Shown: positions 10,578 to 23,100 of the stretch, one piece after another
How positions within the stretch are numbered: the stretch's first letter is position 1
How the letters are laid out: each line of letters opens with the position of its first letter
Assembly (NCBI GenBank): GCA_030248065.1
Contig: JASAMV010004318.1
Location: 1 to 64,000, forward strand
Direction of reading: 5' to 3'
Length of the DNA stretch: 64,000 bases
Source: Rhynchonema sp. JSB1_4
Lineage: Eukaryota; Nematoda; Chromadorea; Monhysterida; Xyalidae
Made by a program: the position numbers and the translations under genes
Notes under the pieces: generated by a model
Seen by the model: only the letters and a program-made list of their open reading frames with translations
The model's database searches: none
Told to the model about the DNA's origin: nothing

Positions 10578-13183
10578 TTAGCGACCGAAGAAGTTGGGGT
10601 CGATGCGGGGATTGACGGCTGCAATTGAAAAGAAAAAACTAGTTTTTTAACGACTCGTCCACGGATCGACATTTAAAAAAATTAAGTATGAACACACATC
10701 CACCCCCGCGGCCGGTGCCACTGCCTCCCTCCCAGTCCAGTTTCGGTTCCGTACCGCCGCCGGCATTTTGAAGCGCCTGAATAATCAGGTTCAGCATTAT
10801 CATGCCCATTAGCATCGGGAACACATACATCAACTGGATCTGAGACTGTCCTAACAAGAAAAATGGGAAAAAATCAGGGAAAATGAACTCGCCTGACGCA
10901 GCAACTGGTACATTTGATTGTAGGATGGTTTGTCGTAGTATCGCAGTTTGTCGATGTAGACCAACAACTGACCGTACTCCTGCGGACAGTTTCGGATCAG
11001 TTGTGGGATGTTGGGAGGCTCGTGCAACTGAAATCGTCATAAATAAACTGGTATTAGAATCGTGTGAGATTGAAACATCAGCCAGCCCTACCGATTGTTT
11101 CATTCTGCCGACTGGTCCGGGATCGTTCATTTCGGCCCACGGCAATCGCCCCATTGTCAGTTCGATCGTCATGTACAACCACGTCTCAAGGTCGTCCTTA
11201 CGGCACTGCTCGCGCTGAACAATATTGATGCAAAGATTGGTATCTTGGTAATCGGACCGGATCTGTTTTGGTCACATGGCCCTTTTCAGGTTGAGATTCG
11301 AAGCACGCCTAATTCAAGACCAAGACAGATGCAATCACTTAGTTTGATGCCCCATAGCTACGGTGAAACATCAGCCCACCTCAACATGACAGGCGATTGG
11401 CGCGTATCGCACGGTGCCACGGAACCCGGCGGCCAGACGCGGTGTTCGAATCGTGCCATCTGATTTGCATTGTTTGCTTTTTATGCACAAACATGACAGA
11501 CAACTAAATTGTGCGTGCAACAGGGCTTATCTTTTCACTATGGGTGGAATTTTCGAAACGATGTAAAGGTCAGTTGGGCGTAAAGGTCGGCGTAAAGTTC
11601 GGTCGAAAGCTCGATCGGCGTATGTAGCTCTGTGTATAGTCCGTCCATCAGCTCATGTCACTTTGTGATGCTGCTGGCCGACTTGTTCCCTTCCTCCACG
11701 TCCTAATGAAAGAGAAATTGAGTTTCCGAAAAAAATTATTTTTGCTCCTAAATTGTGTTTTTAATGAAATCAACGTGTTTTATCCATTTTATTTTAATTT
11801 AATTCTAAATTTGATCGAATTCAATCTTTTTCGATACATTTTATCATTTTTAGTTTCTTTTTGCAAAATCGGTCGCACTCAATTTCTCTTTCATTAGAAC
11901 GTGGAGGAAGGGAACAAACCAGCAGCAGCAACACAAAGTGCCATGAGCCGGTGGATGGACTATAAACGTGAAACATTGCCTGTTATTAGCGTGGAATGTT
12001 TCAAGTTTACACCGAGGTCTATCACACTGAGCTGTCGACCGAGCTTTCCACCGACCTTTACACCCAACTGACCTTTACACCGTTTCGAAAATATCACCCT
12101 ATGTATAAAGAGGATGTATAAATTGAGATCAGCCAGCTGGAACTTGTTATCATCTCTCTCGGCCCAATCTCGTTCTTTCGTTTGCGAAAACACGTGTAAC
12201 CGGAACATTTTTGAATGTGGCTAAGCAAGCTTTAAAATGTCGTCTCATGAGCTCGTGACTGGACTATATTGTACCTGGTTTCAGGTATTTGCGCGCCATT
12301 CCGAAATCGAGCACGTAGATCTTACGCAGCTCGCCCACATCCGCTCGACCGATGGCAAAGTTGCCGGGCTTGCCGTCGCGATGCAGATAGCCGATCGTGT
12401 GCAGGTCTTCGATCGCTGAAACATCACCCAGCCTGGCGGCCTTGATGATTAAGACATTAAGACAGACAGATTAAGGGCACTCATACGCGGTAGGTGAAAC
12501 TTGTTTGGGACAAGTGTGTGATTAGTCTCGTGTCCAAGGTAAGACCAGTTCAATCGACTAAGTATGATGTCCATCCAAATGTGCCCCCCAGTCAACCCCA
12601 ACATTCAAGGGTGCCAATGGCAATGTAGATGGCTGTCGGCAGATTGAAGTATCCGGGTCGGCCGTTGTCCCGTTTCAGGTCTTGCAACGATTTGCCCAAC
12701 AACGTCATCACGATGTAGTTGCACTGCGGATTGCGGCCTGAAACAAACGGGTGGTCAAATGGTACTGGTAAACACTGTGGCAGACCTTTGTCATGAAGCA
12801 CGGCGAAATGTCGATTGGCTTTTCGTGTGGCCAACTCCTCCAACACGGCCACCTCCATCTTGAGCAGTTGGATCTGTTCGTTGGCGCCCTCGACCTGTGT
12901 GAAACATCATTGACATGATAACGTCAACCATTGGGTTACGGTAACTCAACGGTTACGGTAGTTTCCGGAGAGTCCCTAAATTTACAAAACCAACTTTGAG
13001 CGCAAATCGGTGCTGCGGCGTGTCTGTTTTCTGTGAGTCGCGCACCAGGTACACACCACCGAATCCGCCTTCGCCCAGTTTCTTCATGATCAGCCAACGA
13101 CCGGCGAACACCGAACCCGCGTGCAGTTGCGGCAATTCTGCGGGAAAAAATGCTTGAGGAGGTATGTTACATGATGTCGTCAT
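10578..13183 (-). CDS. Tau-tubulin-kinase/CK1-family protein kinase with predicted C-terminal membrane segment
   Basis: Exons on the minus strand: 13183 (or 13137)-12995, 12894-12786, 12737-12603, 12415-12275, 11459-11380, 11214-11092, 11027-10893, 10839-10704, 10618-10578; all phases agree. The glycine loop is KLGEGGFGGVYLV, the VAIK-like Lys is in RFALKVEG, the catalytic loop reads YLHRDGKPGNFAIG, and DFGMARKYLKPG is the activation start. GTVRYAPIACHVE and DDLETWLYMTIE are typical of TTBK and nematode CK1-like kinases. HRDGKPGN keeps the catalytic Asp. After the kinase fold (MYQLLRQ) comes a hydrophobic run, MYVFPMLMGMIMLNLIIQAL, then a Gly-rich tail ending RIDPNFFGR. The start may be ATG 13183, or an upstream exon may splice to 13137. 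The intron at 10892-10840 would use a GC donor. Confidence 0.9.
11532..12105. mobile_element. Inverted-repeat element interrupted by a second MITE
   Basis: Arms at about 11548-11620 and 12020-12095 are complementary (GTAAAGGTCAGTTGGGCGTA on the left; its near complement, with TTTACACCCAACTGACC, on the right). They enclose the separate TATAGTCC element at 11635-11964. The outer element would be roughly 240 bp without the insert. It lies in a kinase intron. Outer ends are approximate. Confidence 0.7.
11635..11964. mobile_element. Foldback MITE, TATAGTCCGTCCA family, copy 2
   Basis: Starts TATAGTCCGTCCATCAGCTC and ends with the complement GGATGGACTATA. It has the same AACGTGGAGGAAGGGAACAA arm and A/T centre as copy 1, about 330 bp in all. 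It lies inside the inverted-repeat element above, which is itself in an intron of the kinase gene. Confidence 0.93.
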
Positions 13184-13789
13184 TTAGACAATTGAGATCC
13201 TCTCACCCATTTATATTGATTGTAGTTGGTCTTTGTTGTTGTTGGGTTGTTTCTGTTCTTTATAGTCGCCGGTCAAACTCTTTGGAAATTTGATAGATGG
13301 AATTGTCGATAATTTCGTTGTGATGTTTGTGCGAAATTTGGTTCGAAATTTGTCAATAGTGTTTGGTAGTGGAAAGAGGCCAGTCGATGACTCGGTCCGA
13401 TGGAAATTGACGGAATTCGATTCGTGTGAAAATTGGAAGAAATTGGTTGTTGATGTTGATGAAATTAAAGAATGAAAAGTATAATAAAGTGGAAACCCCT
13501 TCTGAAAGCCCCCTGTACGCAATAATGCTGGCATTTACTTTCATCGTCTAAGAACAAACAAGATTTTTATGTGACGGACATGCAAATGGATTAAGAGAAA
13601 GTGAAAGCAGTTTGGTCATGGTGCCAAAGTCCGGGCGGGATCTCGAATCCTCGATGTCAAGGAAGAGGGTGGCAATTTGAAAAATGAAGCCCAAATAGCC
13701 TGATTTTAGGTCAGAGCAGCTAAAGTCTTAGCCCAAGCATAATTAGCCTGAGCCCAAGCTATTATTTCGAGGCTTCTCCCGACCCTTGT

Positions 13790-14325
13790 GGCATGCGTGC
13801 TAACCGGGAAAGTGGGGTCGGTGGGAGGAGACTACCGGTTGATGGAAGACTGATTACTATTGTAATCAGTGCACTCAGTGCAGTGCAGTGGGGGGAAGAC
13901 CGATTATGGATTTGAAAATAAAACGGATTAAACGGAATCCGCATAATCAACCTTTCCCCCAGGGCCGTTTCCCGGAAAGATTGATTACGAGTGCTATGCA
14001 TGACATGCATGTATTCAGCCATAGCCCAAGCCTAAGTTTAAGCCTGAGTCACGGCCTAAGCCTAAATATGTGCGCAAACGTGAGTCTAAGCCTAAGCCTG
14101 AACTCAAGCCTAAGCCCAAGCCTTTGTTCAGGACTGAGTTACAGCTGGATTTCGTTTAATCCGTTTTATTTTCCAGTCCATAATCAGTCTTCCCCCAGCA
14201 CGCAAAAATCCGTTTAATCCGGAAAATCCGTTTTATTTTCCAGTCCATAATCAGTCTTCCCCCAGCACGCAAAAATCCGTTTAATCCGGAAAATCCGTTT
14301 TATTTATAATTAGTCTTCCCGGCAC
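13790..14325. repeat. Composite repeat: inverted GATTA/CGGATTAAACGG arms, telomere-like core and tandem copies
   Basis: The left part (13845-13980) holds AAAACGGATTAAACGGAATC. The right part holds its complement in a unit of about 67 bp, repeated about 2.5 times (14155-14320), with CAGTCCATAATCAGTCTTCC in each. Between them (about 14020-14135) lie degenerate CCTAAG/GCCTAA units. The whole looks like a foldback element that captured or expanded a TTAGGC-like simple repeat. Confidence 0.7.
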
Positions 14326-14615
14326 GGGTCACAGGCGCATCGCAGGCCGGGGTCGGGTCGGACTCAGAAAACGCAAAGAAAGAGAACATGAATCACTTTA
14401 AAAAAACTTTTCGAGTTTTTTATCAAGCCAAAATCACAAAGAATCCATCGAAATCGAAAGGCCTTTTTCAGTAAGATTTGCGGTTAATAAGGAGGAACGA
14501 AATAAACATCACACCGTCAAGGAGAGACAGATATCTTAACGTTTGTCGCGATTACGAAGAGGACATTGAGAATTAGCGTTGTCTGTCGTTGTCGTTCGTT
14601 CTCGTTGCGTTTCCG

Positions 14616-15049
14616 TACCGTATTGTCGGAAATAGAACCCGGGGGGTCTATTTTTTCACTGGGGTCATTTTGGGGGGGTTCAATTTATGGGGGTGGGGTC
14701 AATTATTGGGGGGGTTATATTTTTCATTTGGCCCCCCGACGAAAAAAAATCATTGTTAATAATGCCCATAAAAATGGCTTGTTTCCGGTATTTTCTAACT
14801 TCAACAGCGGCAATTATGCTTAAAAAGCTGTATTCTGTTGTGTACGCAAGCTTCAACAACGTTGGACACAACAACACAGCCCTACCATACCACTAATCTG
14901 TGGTACGGTGAAGGTTGGGGGTGGGGTTCTATTAATGGGGGGGTCAATTAATGGGGGGGTTCTATTTTTGATTTCGAGCCATTTAGGGGGGGTTCAATTA
15001 ATGGGGGGGGTCAATTAATGGGGGGGGTTCTATTTCCGACAATACGGTA
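14616..15049. mobile_element. TA-target MITE, TACCGTATTGTCGG family, copy 1
   Basis: Ends are TACCGTATTGTCGGAAATAG and the complement CTATTTCCGACAATACGGTA. The interior holds many GGGGGGTTCTATT/GGGGGGTCAATTAATG units near both ends. The TA at each outer edge is the presumed target duplication. It lies about 225 bases upstream of the BTF3 start codon, so it probably overlaps or abuts that promoter. Confidence 0.88.
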
Positions 15050-15273
15050 ATCCAGCCAAATCAAATCACAACGTGAACTCTGAACCTGAACTGACGTTGT
15101 GCGAACTCCCGCGAAGCTGAGAACGGCGTCATAAACCATCAGCCAATCAGCGCCACCGACTTGACGGACGACGACCGAGACCGACCACAAATTGGGCTTT
15201 CGTTTCGTTTCTTTTGCTCTTCTAAATAAAATTCCAATCCCATTCCGACGGCAACCAACCAACCACAAGCACA

Positions 15274-18200
15274 ATGAATCAGGAAAAACTCAAGAAGTTG
15301 CAACAGATGCAATCGCAAGTTCGCACCGGCGGCAAGGTTGGTCATCATATTAACTAACGAACGTCCGTCTCTGCTGTGCTCTGACCAGTCACCAGTGTAT
15401 ACTTATACTTAGTGGCAGTCTACCTAGTTCCTGTTCAAATTCAAATTTCAAATTTTATCTGCACGCTTTCGCAAAGACTTTTACACAAGATCCGGAGAAA
15501 CCCTAAAAAATGTTCCTATCCTATGGCTATGGTCCGGAGATAGCGGACCCCCCGTTTTTTTTTCGGAGGGGAGATAGTGTACCCCCGAGGGTGGAAGAGC
15601 CAAATTCGGAAAAAAGTCACTTTGAGCCAGTGCTGTGGCTGGGGGGAGGGGGGTCCCCCCAATGGTACCCTACCCGCCCCGCCCTGGCACACTACCCCCT
15701 ACCGTATTCCCTAAAATAGAGCTTCCCAAAATACAGCCCCCTAAAAGGGGTCAGTGAAAAAATAGAGCCCCCCCCAAAATAGAGCCCCCCAACTTGCAAT
15801 TCACCGCTTGGGGGTCGTAAAGTCAAGTTCTTGTATAAGACACCTTGTGTACAACGTTTGTGGTTCAGTATATGATGACTTATAAAGCCTTTTATGGAAG
15901 ATCTGCGCCTAAAAACACTCACTAATGACCAGTAACACCCCGGCAGAACTCCATTTTAGGGGCATTTTTGGAACATTTTTTGAGATTTTGGGCAGCGAAA
16001 AAATACAGCCCCCCCCAAAAAAATAGAGCCCCTCCTAAAATACAGCCCCCCCCTAAAAGGGGTCAGTGAAAAAATACAGCCCCCCTTGTATTTTACGGTA
16101 CCCGCCCCGCCCTGGTACCCTACCGACCCCCCTACCCGCCCCGCTCTGGTACCCTACCCGCCCCGATTTTTGCCCTCAAAATGCCCATTTTTCGGTCAAA
16201 AATGACCAAATTTCGACTGAAAACCCTTAAAAGTGCAAAAAATCGCGTACTACGCGCGATTTATGCACTTTATAGCATATAAAAATAATCACCCAAAAAA
16301 ACTTGTATTGTACCCTACCCGCCCCGAAAAATCTCCCCCCCTCCCCCCAAACCGGATTTCCCCCCCCCAAGATTCCAGGTACACTACCCCCTACCCGCCC
16401 CGGATTTTTCCACATATGTACCCTACCCGCCCCGCCAAAGTAGCCACAGCACTGCTTTGAGCGGTAAAAATCTTGATCGATTTTTGCCCCTTTTTGGAAA
16501 AAATTCTAAAACTGGATATTTTGATGATTTTTGACAACATTGTCCTAAAAAATCACACATTTCTGGCCTAAAAATGTCCATTTTAGGCTTAACAAATGTG
16601 TATTTCAGATAAAAATTGGGGGAGGGGAGATAGTGTGCCCGTGGGGGAATAGGGGGATTGTGTACCACCACCACCTGAGGTGGAGATAGCGTACCCGAGT
16701 TTGACCCCTCCAGGAGCAGGAACTACACTGCTGCCATCAAACCGCAGGGTTTTTTTGAAAATGGGCCAGTGAGTGGCCCACTGGTGGCTCACTTGCCAAA
16801 ATCTTGTGGCTCAAAAAATCCTGCCCTATGGCTAGTAAATTTAGTCAAGCAAGTTCCTGGGTGGCATGGTGGTGTTGATGGGTACCTTTTTGTATACTGT
16901 CATAAAGAACCGTTTTTTATTTTTCGTGGAAAAAAACGTTTTTTTGCCCTAAAAAACCGTTTTTTTTTCAAATACTTTTCCAGTACTTAAGAAAGTAATT
17001 TCGAAAAATATAACAATTTCAGTGCAAAATTTGTTCGAAGTGACGAGAGTGCCCTTGAAGAGTGTTGAAGTCAGTCGAAAACACTTGGTTTACACGCCTT
17101 TTGGCCCATTTTGGGCCGGTTAATTTTTGTGCTCGAGCCAATTTTTCACTGAAATCGAAAAACTCATCAGTTTTGCATTACATTTTTTTGGAAAAATTGG
17201 AATAAAGTACCGACATTTTTTCGATCAAAAACCGAAAAAGTACCCACGGAAAAATAAATGGAAAAGTCTCGAGTCTCGGAAAAAAACCGTTTTTTTCGGT
17301 TTTTTTTTCGAAAAAAACGGTTTTTTTCTGCCTGCCTGTATACCTTTTTGTCATTCATTTATTTATTTAATCACCCCAACTTCAGCCGCTTTTTTCCTCT
17401 TGGTGTGCACAGGAGAATTATGAGATGTCCCGCAAACCTATTTCATCCAATTCCAGGGTACCGCGCGAAGAAAGAAGAAGGTCCTGCATAAAACTGCAGC
17501 TACAGACGACAAAAAATTACAGAGCAATTTGAAGAAATTGAACGTGACGAATATTCCTGGGATCGAAGAAGTGGGTTGTGGAATTGAGTGATTAATTCGA
17601 TGGATGGCAGTCAAAATATTTTAAAGTTCCGAGACCCAAAATTTTATTGTTTTTATTCAGGTAAACATGATTAAAGATGACGGCACCGTCATACACTTCA
17701 ATAACCCCAAAGTGCAAGCATCTGTGCCTGCCAACACATTCGCCATTAATGGACACGGAGACAACAAACGTCTGTTGTTTTTAATTTTTCTGTTTCTCGT
17801 TCCTGATGAAATGTTATTCCTCTCTGTTTTTTTGTTCGTTGTGAGTTCGCGTGTTTCGCGTTTTTTGGTCGAATTTTTTGAATCAGCATTACCATTAAAG
17901 ATGTTACTATTATACCTACCGTACCATGAGGTGTTTGCAGAAATAACTAGAATTGAGCTACTGCATTTTTACACGCGTTTGTCCACCGGCTAAGGCTCTC
18001 GTTGACGATCTGTGCATCAGTGCGAAAGTGAATGGAAAATTGTCAAGTTGATGAGCAGTGCGAGTGGTTCAGACATTTCAACTGTCTGTCGATGTTTGCA
18101 GAGATCACGGAGATGCTGCCGGGCATACTGAATCAACTGGGTGCCGAATCGTTGACTCATCTGAAACGATTAGCCAACAACGTGACGTCACAGTTCAACA

Positions 18201-18675
18201 CACCTGTTGGTGGAGGAGCGGCCGAGGCGACGATTGAGGAGGACGATGATGTGCCTGGTTGGTTGCATTTGCATGAATTTGATTGCGATTTGTTCATTTT
18301 TGTGTGTATTTTCAACACTCAACGTTTGGACTGATAAGCTTCGTGCAACAAACGCGGCACATCTAATGTTGTTCTCAATGCGTTTCAACCAAGTTTTCCG
18401 AGCTTCTAGCTTCCGAAATTCGTCGTTTGTTGTATGCATATGCATCACGTATTTGAATTTTAGGCCGGTCACGGTTGGTCTTAGTTAGGAATAGTTTGAA
18501 ACGAAGGTTCGTTCAAGATAAGTTCCGTAACATGATGTTTTTAAATACAAATTTTTCAGAATTGGTGGGCGATTTTGACGAGCCATCGAAACAAGAATCG
18601 AAATTGGAGGGCGGTGACGTGAAGACATCTGAGCCGGCCGAAGACAAAAAACCCGATGAAAATGCGTCTCCCTAA
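15274..18675 (+). CDS. BTF3: BTF3, beta subunit of the nascent polypeptide-associated complex
   Basis: Exons 15274-15336, 17457-17570, 17661-17769, 18102-18257, 18560-18675, all in phase, about 185 residues as usual for the family. The start [20 protein letters not shown] leads to the ribosome-contact motif [14 protein letters not shown] (RRK-x(n)-KK). The NAC domain follows ([57 protein letters not shown]). An acidic end ([17 protein letters not shown]) is typical. NAC-beta binds ribosomes with NAC-alpha and shields nascent chains in the cytosol. The first intron (2.1 kb) is swollen by nested transposons; two introns start GTTGGT. Confidence 0.97.
15434..15507. repeat. Dispersed segment shared with 36788-36857
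   Basis: TTCAAATT repeats followed by TATCTGCACGCTTTCGCAAA and AAGATCCGGAGAAACCCT occur in nearly the same form at both places. On the minus strand each ends in tandem TTTGAA units after GATAAAA, which resembles a LINE 3' end, though no ORF is attached here. Confidence 0.65.
15628..16454. mobile_element. hAT-like element CAGTGCTGTGGC, unit TACCCTACCCGCCCCG, exact TSD
   Basis: It starts CAGTGCTGTGGCTGGGGGG and ends GCCACAGCACTG, with the exact 8-bp duplication CTTTGAGC (15620-15627 and 16455-16462). About eight units of TACCCTACCCGCCCCG lie in one orientation near both ends. The core is A/T-rich. A TA-target MITE (15702-16100) is inserted within it. Confidence 0.93.
15702..16100. mobile_element. 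TA-target MITE, TACCGTATTCCCTAAAATA family, copy 1
   Basis: Starts TACCGTATTCCCTAAAATAG and ends TTGTATTTTACGGTA. Units of AATAGAGCCCCCC or AATACAGCCCCCC lie near both ends. The host repeat unit (CCCCTACCCGCCCCG) is cut at its TA, which supports a TA target site. It is nested in the element at 15628-16454. Confidence 0.88.
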
Positions 18676-20130
18676 AAATCGTCGTCGTTTTTTTTCGAAA
18701 ATGGCTGCACCTAACAAAAATTCGTTGTTTTGTTGCACCATGATGGTTGATTTCAATATATTTTTTTGTTTTGTCATCTTTTGTCTTGTTTTGTCTTCTT
18801 TCTGTTTTTAGTGTTTCGAACATGTAATTTTTACAACAGTTGTAGTCAAAATTTACATAATACAGTATGTGTCTGATATATAAAGATTGTAGTCTAATTC
18901 CTTCTGTGGTGTCGTCGAAAACATGGTTTGATACGTCAGTCAAGCGCCTTTTTTCTGCTATGAGACTACATTGTATTTCTTGGTAACATAGCGCTTTTTA
19001 TGGCACAACAATGATCGATTGAACGTGAACTGCTCCATTCGCTTCCGGTATTGGCTAATAAGTTAGTAATGCCAAGCTTTCCTGTAATCGGCCGAAATAT
19101 AGTCAATGAAATTGTCCCAATTGTTGTATTTGGTGTGCTGTTTTTGCAAAATAAATGCTTAGCAGCACTGACTTTTTACGTTTTATTCGAAAACAGCGCT
19201 CTAATTACCCAATAATAAACGGTTGCTGTGTGTTTTGGTCGGATGTGTCATGATATTTGTGTGGCGACTTTTTATTCGCACAGGTCTCGAGCACCGGTCT
19301 GTGCCGAATTTAGAGTTGGGGTGTCTCACTTAACAATGATTCAAAATCTAGTGACTGTTACGTGTATACCAACGAAACGATGCTAAATTTGTGCTAACTT
19401 GGGAGGCCAAGTTTGGTTGACTCATTTTGTTACGTTTGTCCTCAATGTTTTACGCAGGTGAAGAATGAGCGGTAACAAAATTGCTCAACGTTGATTAAAC
19501 AGCAAATTTATTTCATGAAAAGAATGGTACTTTTGCATCTGAAAACTCAAAATTATAGTTTTCAGAGTTTCTGAAGTTGCGCGGAGCATACCCACGATTT
19601 GTTAATTGTTGCCCCACCCAATGATTGTTATGTTTGTTGTTTTGTTGGAACTTTGGGCTTGTCGGTTAACTTTATGTCTCCGTGCCGCTGGATGTTCTGA
19701 AACCCACAGAATTATTACAAATAATACCAGACGCTTGATCGTATATTCCCTTGCAAAATTTCGGACTTTTTCTCCATTGCCACCGCCCATACATGCAATC
19801 TATCATGATTATATACACAAAACTTTTAGAGACGCATAAAAATACGTTGTTGAAGCGGGCGTTTTTGTGTGGTGCTAATCTCGCGGGTGTCTGCAGCCGT
19901 CCCTAATTGCAACATACTTTGTTTGGTTTTTGTGCCGATCTCACGCCGAGGGGTACGTCATGTCGTGAGTTTTTAGTTGACGCCCAAGATTAGCCAACTG
20001 ATGCAATGGTAGCTCTGGTTCCCGCGAAGCCCTTTCATAGCACCTGCCTTGTTTCAGCTGGTTTGCGCTCGCTTCACTGTGCCAAGCGCTAAATAAAGAC
20101 GGTGCCAATAAGACCAACGCCTTTCCCGTG
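18676..20130. other. Spacer between BTF3 and TRAPPC13
   Basis: It holds the BTF3 3' UTR and the TRAPPC13 upstream region. AATAAA-like words occur near 19150 and 19213. No coding exon is supported; the 60-100 codon open frames near 19600 and 20000 are on opposite strands of the same sequence and have no splice partners. Confidence 0.4.
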
Positions 20131-23100
20131 ATGGCCCACAGCAGCGAACCACCGACCACAGTCACTGGTGGCCGCGAACAATTGCTCACACTTAAAGGTT
20201 GGTATTTATTGGGTGACTCAGAAAGTTCATCCTTGTATTCTGTCTGTATAGTCCGTCCACCAGCTCATGGCACTTTGTGTTGCTGCTGGCTGGTTTGTTC
20301 CCTTCCTCCACGTTCTAATGAAAGAGAAATTGAGTGTGACCGATTCTGCAAAAAAAACTAAAAAAATAAGAAAATGTGTCGAAAAAGATTGAATTCGATC
20401 AAATTTAAAATTAAATTAAGTTAAAATCGATAAAATACGTCGATTTCATAAAAACCGCAGCTTAGGAGCAAAAATATTTTTTTTCGGAAACTCAATTTCT
20501 CTTTCATTAGAACGTGGAGGAAGGGAACAAACCAGCCAGCAGCAACACAAAGTGCCATGAGCTGGTGGACGGACAATACATGAGAGGCAGTCATTTTGTG
20601 ACCGCCCTGTGAGTAAGCAGCTGTCATGCATGTGCTTAGTTGTTGGCGGCGGCCTGCCTTTCTTTGATGCATGTCGATACAGAATAGCTGACGACAGCTG
20701 GTCCAGAATATTGGTGCCCAGCGCATAAGTTTGTACACGTTCTCTCACATGCCATCACTAATGCAGTTTTAAACGTCTGGTTAGAAAACTGCGAGTCTAG
20801 GCACATTGTGCTCATAGACATGGCACTAATACACGAAAATGTTTCTGACTATCTGGCCGGCGGGCAAAGAGCGTCTTTAAGATTTATTGGCTAGATCGGG
20901 CCTCGCCTTTGGTCTGGATGCTCGCTGTTTCCGACCACTGGCACTTTAGCATGAGCAGCTGGTATGTTCGGCTGGCTGTGAGGCGATCTTATGGTTTACG
21001 GGCTCCCATGATGTCCTTAAATCACGCGCTGTTACGTTAGCTGTAGTGGCAGGACGATGAGTTTGTGTGTCCTTTTCGTGCAAAGTTTGCGAGATTAGTC
21101 AAACCAATTTTATAGTGAGACCCTGGAGTTTCATTTGTTATTTGTTTTGTTCGTGAAACTTGACCAATCTGGTGTTCGAGTGCGAAAATTATGTTGGTCT
21201 GGTAATTCTGTCGAAAAGCACAAAGAATGACTTTGAAGCCCAGTGGAGGTGGTTGTCTCAAGTTGACTGGTGAGTAATCGACTATGGAGTCAACTGTATA
21301 TGGTACGCTTCTTGAATCAGTCATGTAATGACTCAAATGTTGTGTGCATAATCTGTATAACGCCAGAGTATTCGCATGTTTCAAACCTCACGTGACGCCC
21401 GCCACTTCACAAGAGAACGATCACGTGTTCCGAACCCTGTGTTAGTGAGCGATCTGGTAATCAGTATCAGGTACATCCACACTGACAGTGACTTGGTGGA
21501 CCATGGCATGGGCGTAAAAATACAAAACGAAATCCGTCGCTATTTCATTTCAGTGATGCGTCTGACGCGTCCAGCCTTTGCCACCAATCGTCATGTACAC
21601 ATCGAACCGGAAGATATTGGCAGCGCAGAGTTGACATCAGCGTTGCACACATTGACCGGACAGACGACAAGCACCGAACCAGTCAATTTGTCGTTGTTGT
21701 TGCCGCAAAGCTTTGAGTGAGTGGACTGGCTAGCTGATGTTTCACTGAGTGTTCGGAAGTGGTCTGCTTGGATTTAGCAGTCATTCAATCGCCGATATGG
21801 CACGTTCACAGTAACGATTCCCCGGTCCTCCGTCCGCCTGACGAATGTGATTGAAACCCCCCTAAATTTGAATCTGATTTCAGTAACATCTACCTGGGCG
21901 AAACATTCACGTTCTACGTTTGTGTACACAACGACAGTCAACAGACAGTGACGGATGTATCTGTGAAAGTTCGTAAATGTTTGGGGTGGTACTTTTTCCT
22001 TTCGTGGTTGGAACATCAAGATTGGTAATGCCAGTCTCGAGTTGGCTGTCTTCTGACGTCGTCGCTGCCTTTCATTAAGTACGATTCATAAAATGTTCAC
22101 ACTTCAGGCCGATCTGCAAACAAGTTCGCAGCGTGCTAACCTGCCGAGCAAGTATTCTGAGCCCGAACATAAACTGGCACCTGGTGAGACCATTGGTGAA
22201 GTGATATCGCATGAAGTCAAGGAGATCGGGCAGCACATGTCAGTTTGGGGAGATAGTGACTATGATATTTCTCTTTTTTGGTTTACTTTTTGTTGTGGTT
22301 GTTGATGCAGATTGAGCGAATATCCTATATCAACAGAAATCGCCGACTAAATTATCCTTCAAAAATGTTCACTATCGAGGGTAACCATGATGACGAAAAC
22401 TGAAGTGAAGAGCATCCATCTAATGCCCACTAACTTTGTTCTTCACTCCGCACAGCATTTGAACCACATCGGCATTAAGAATTCATATTACAGACTCGTG
22501 TGTGCCGTCTCCTACGTGGCCACTGAGAAGATGTATTTTCGCAAGTTCTTCAAGTTTCCCGTCGCCAAACCCTTGGACGTCCGTACCAAGTTCTATAACG
22601 CAGAGGTTTGACTTTTTTAGAGGTCATGTCTGCTACGTTTTCCTCATTTAATTTTCTTGCCCTCATATTTCATTCAGTCGGACGACGTGTACTTCGAAGC
22701 ACAAATCCAGAACATCACCAGCGGACCGATTGTAATGGAACGGGTGGTGCTGGAACCGACCAAATTGTACACTGTTACCGAACTAAATTCAACTGCTCTG
22801 GATGGAGATGGCGATAAATCGTGTGTTTTACTGCTTCTTTTCAGTTACTTTTGTTCTCGGTTTGAAGTCTGTGTCTGCAACCTTCTTTGTGGAGGTTCAG
22901 CTTACGAAGCAGAAATGTCCTGGCAAAAAATGTTATACAGCACAGGAGCCATGGCGCTGCAATAAAAAAGTGTGTCGTCCCGCAATCAAATCAGACAGAA
23001 CGTCGCGATATAGTAAATATATAAGTTTTCTACGTTTAATTTTAGTTTAATGCGTCCCGTAGTTAATGTCAAGTTCTAAATCCGAAAACCAACTTTTGAT

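Larger units (their letters stand above)
15508..16730. mobile_element. hAT-like element with GGAGATAGTGTACCC repeats (outermost of three nested)
   Basis: The right end is CAGGAACTACACTG at 16717-16730, the terminus shared with other elements here; the left end is eroded near 15508-15535. GGAGATAGTGTACCC-type units lie near both ends (around 15535-15590 and 16620-16700), in the same orientation. The core has the family's TTTTTGCCCCTTTTTGGAAA stretch. It is split by a second element at 15628-16454. It lies in BTF3 intron 1. Confidence 0.75.

Noticed and set aside
13211..13534. 107-codon minus-strand frame next to the kinase
   Set aside because: Low complexity (Asn, Thr, Ser, Phe), no family match, and no phase-consistent splice to the kinase exon. 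It could be 5' UTR.
22801..23050. Cys-rich frame in TRAPPC13 ([20 protein letters not shown])
   Set aside because: It lies in an intron; joining 22820 directly to 23308 keeps phase and matches the family.
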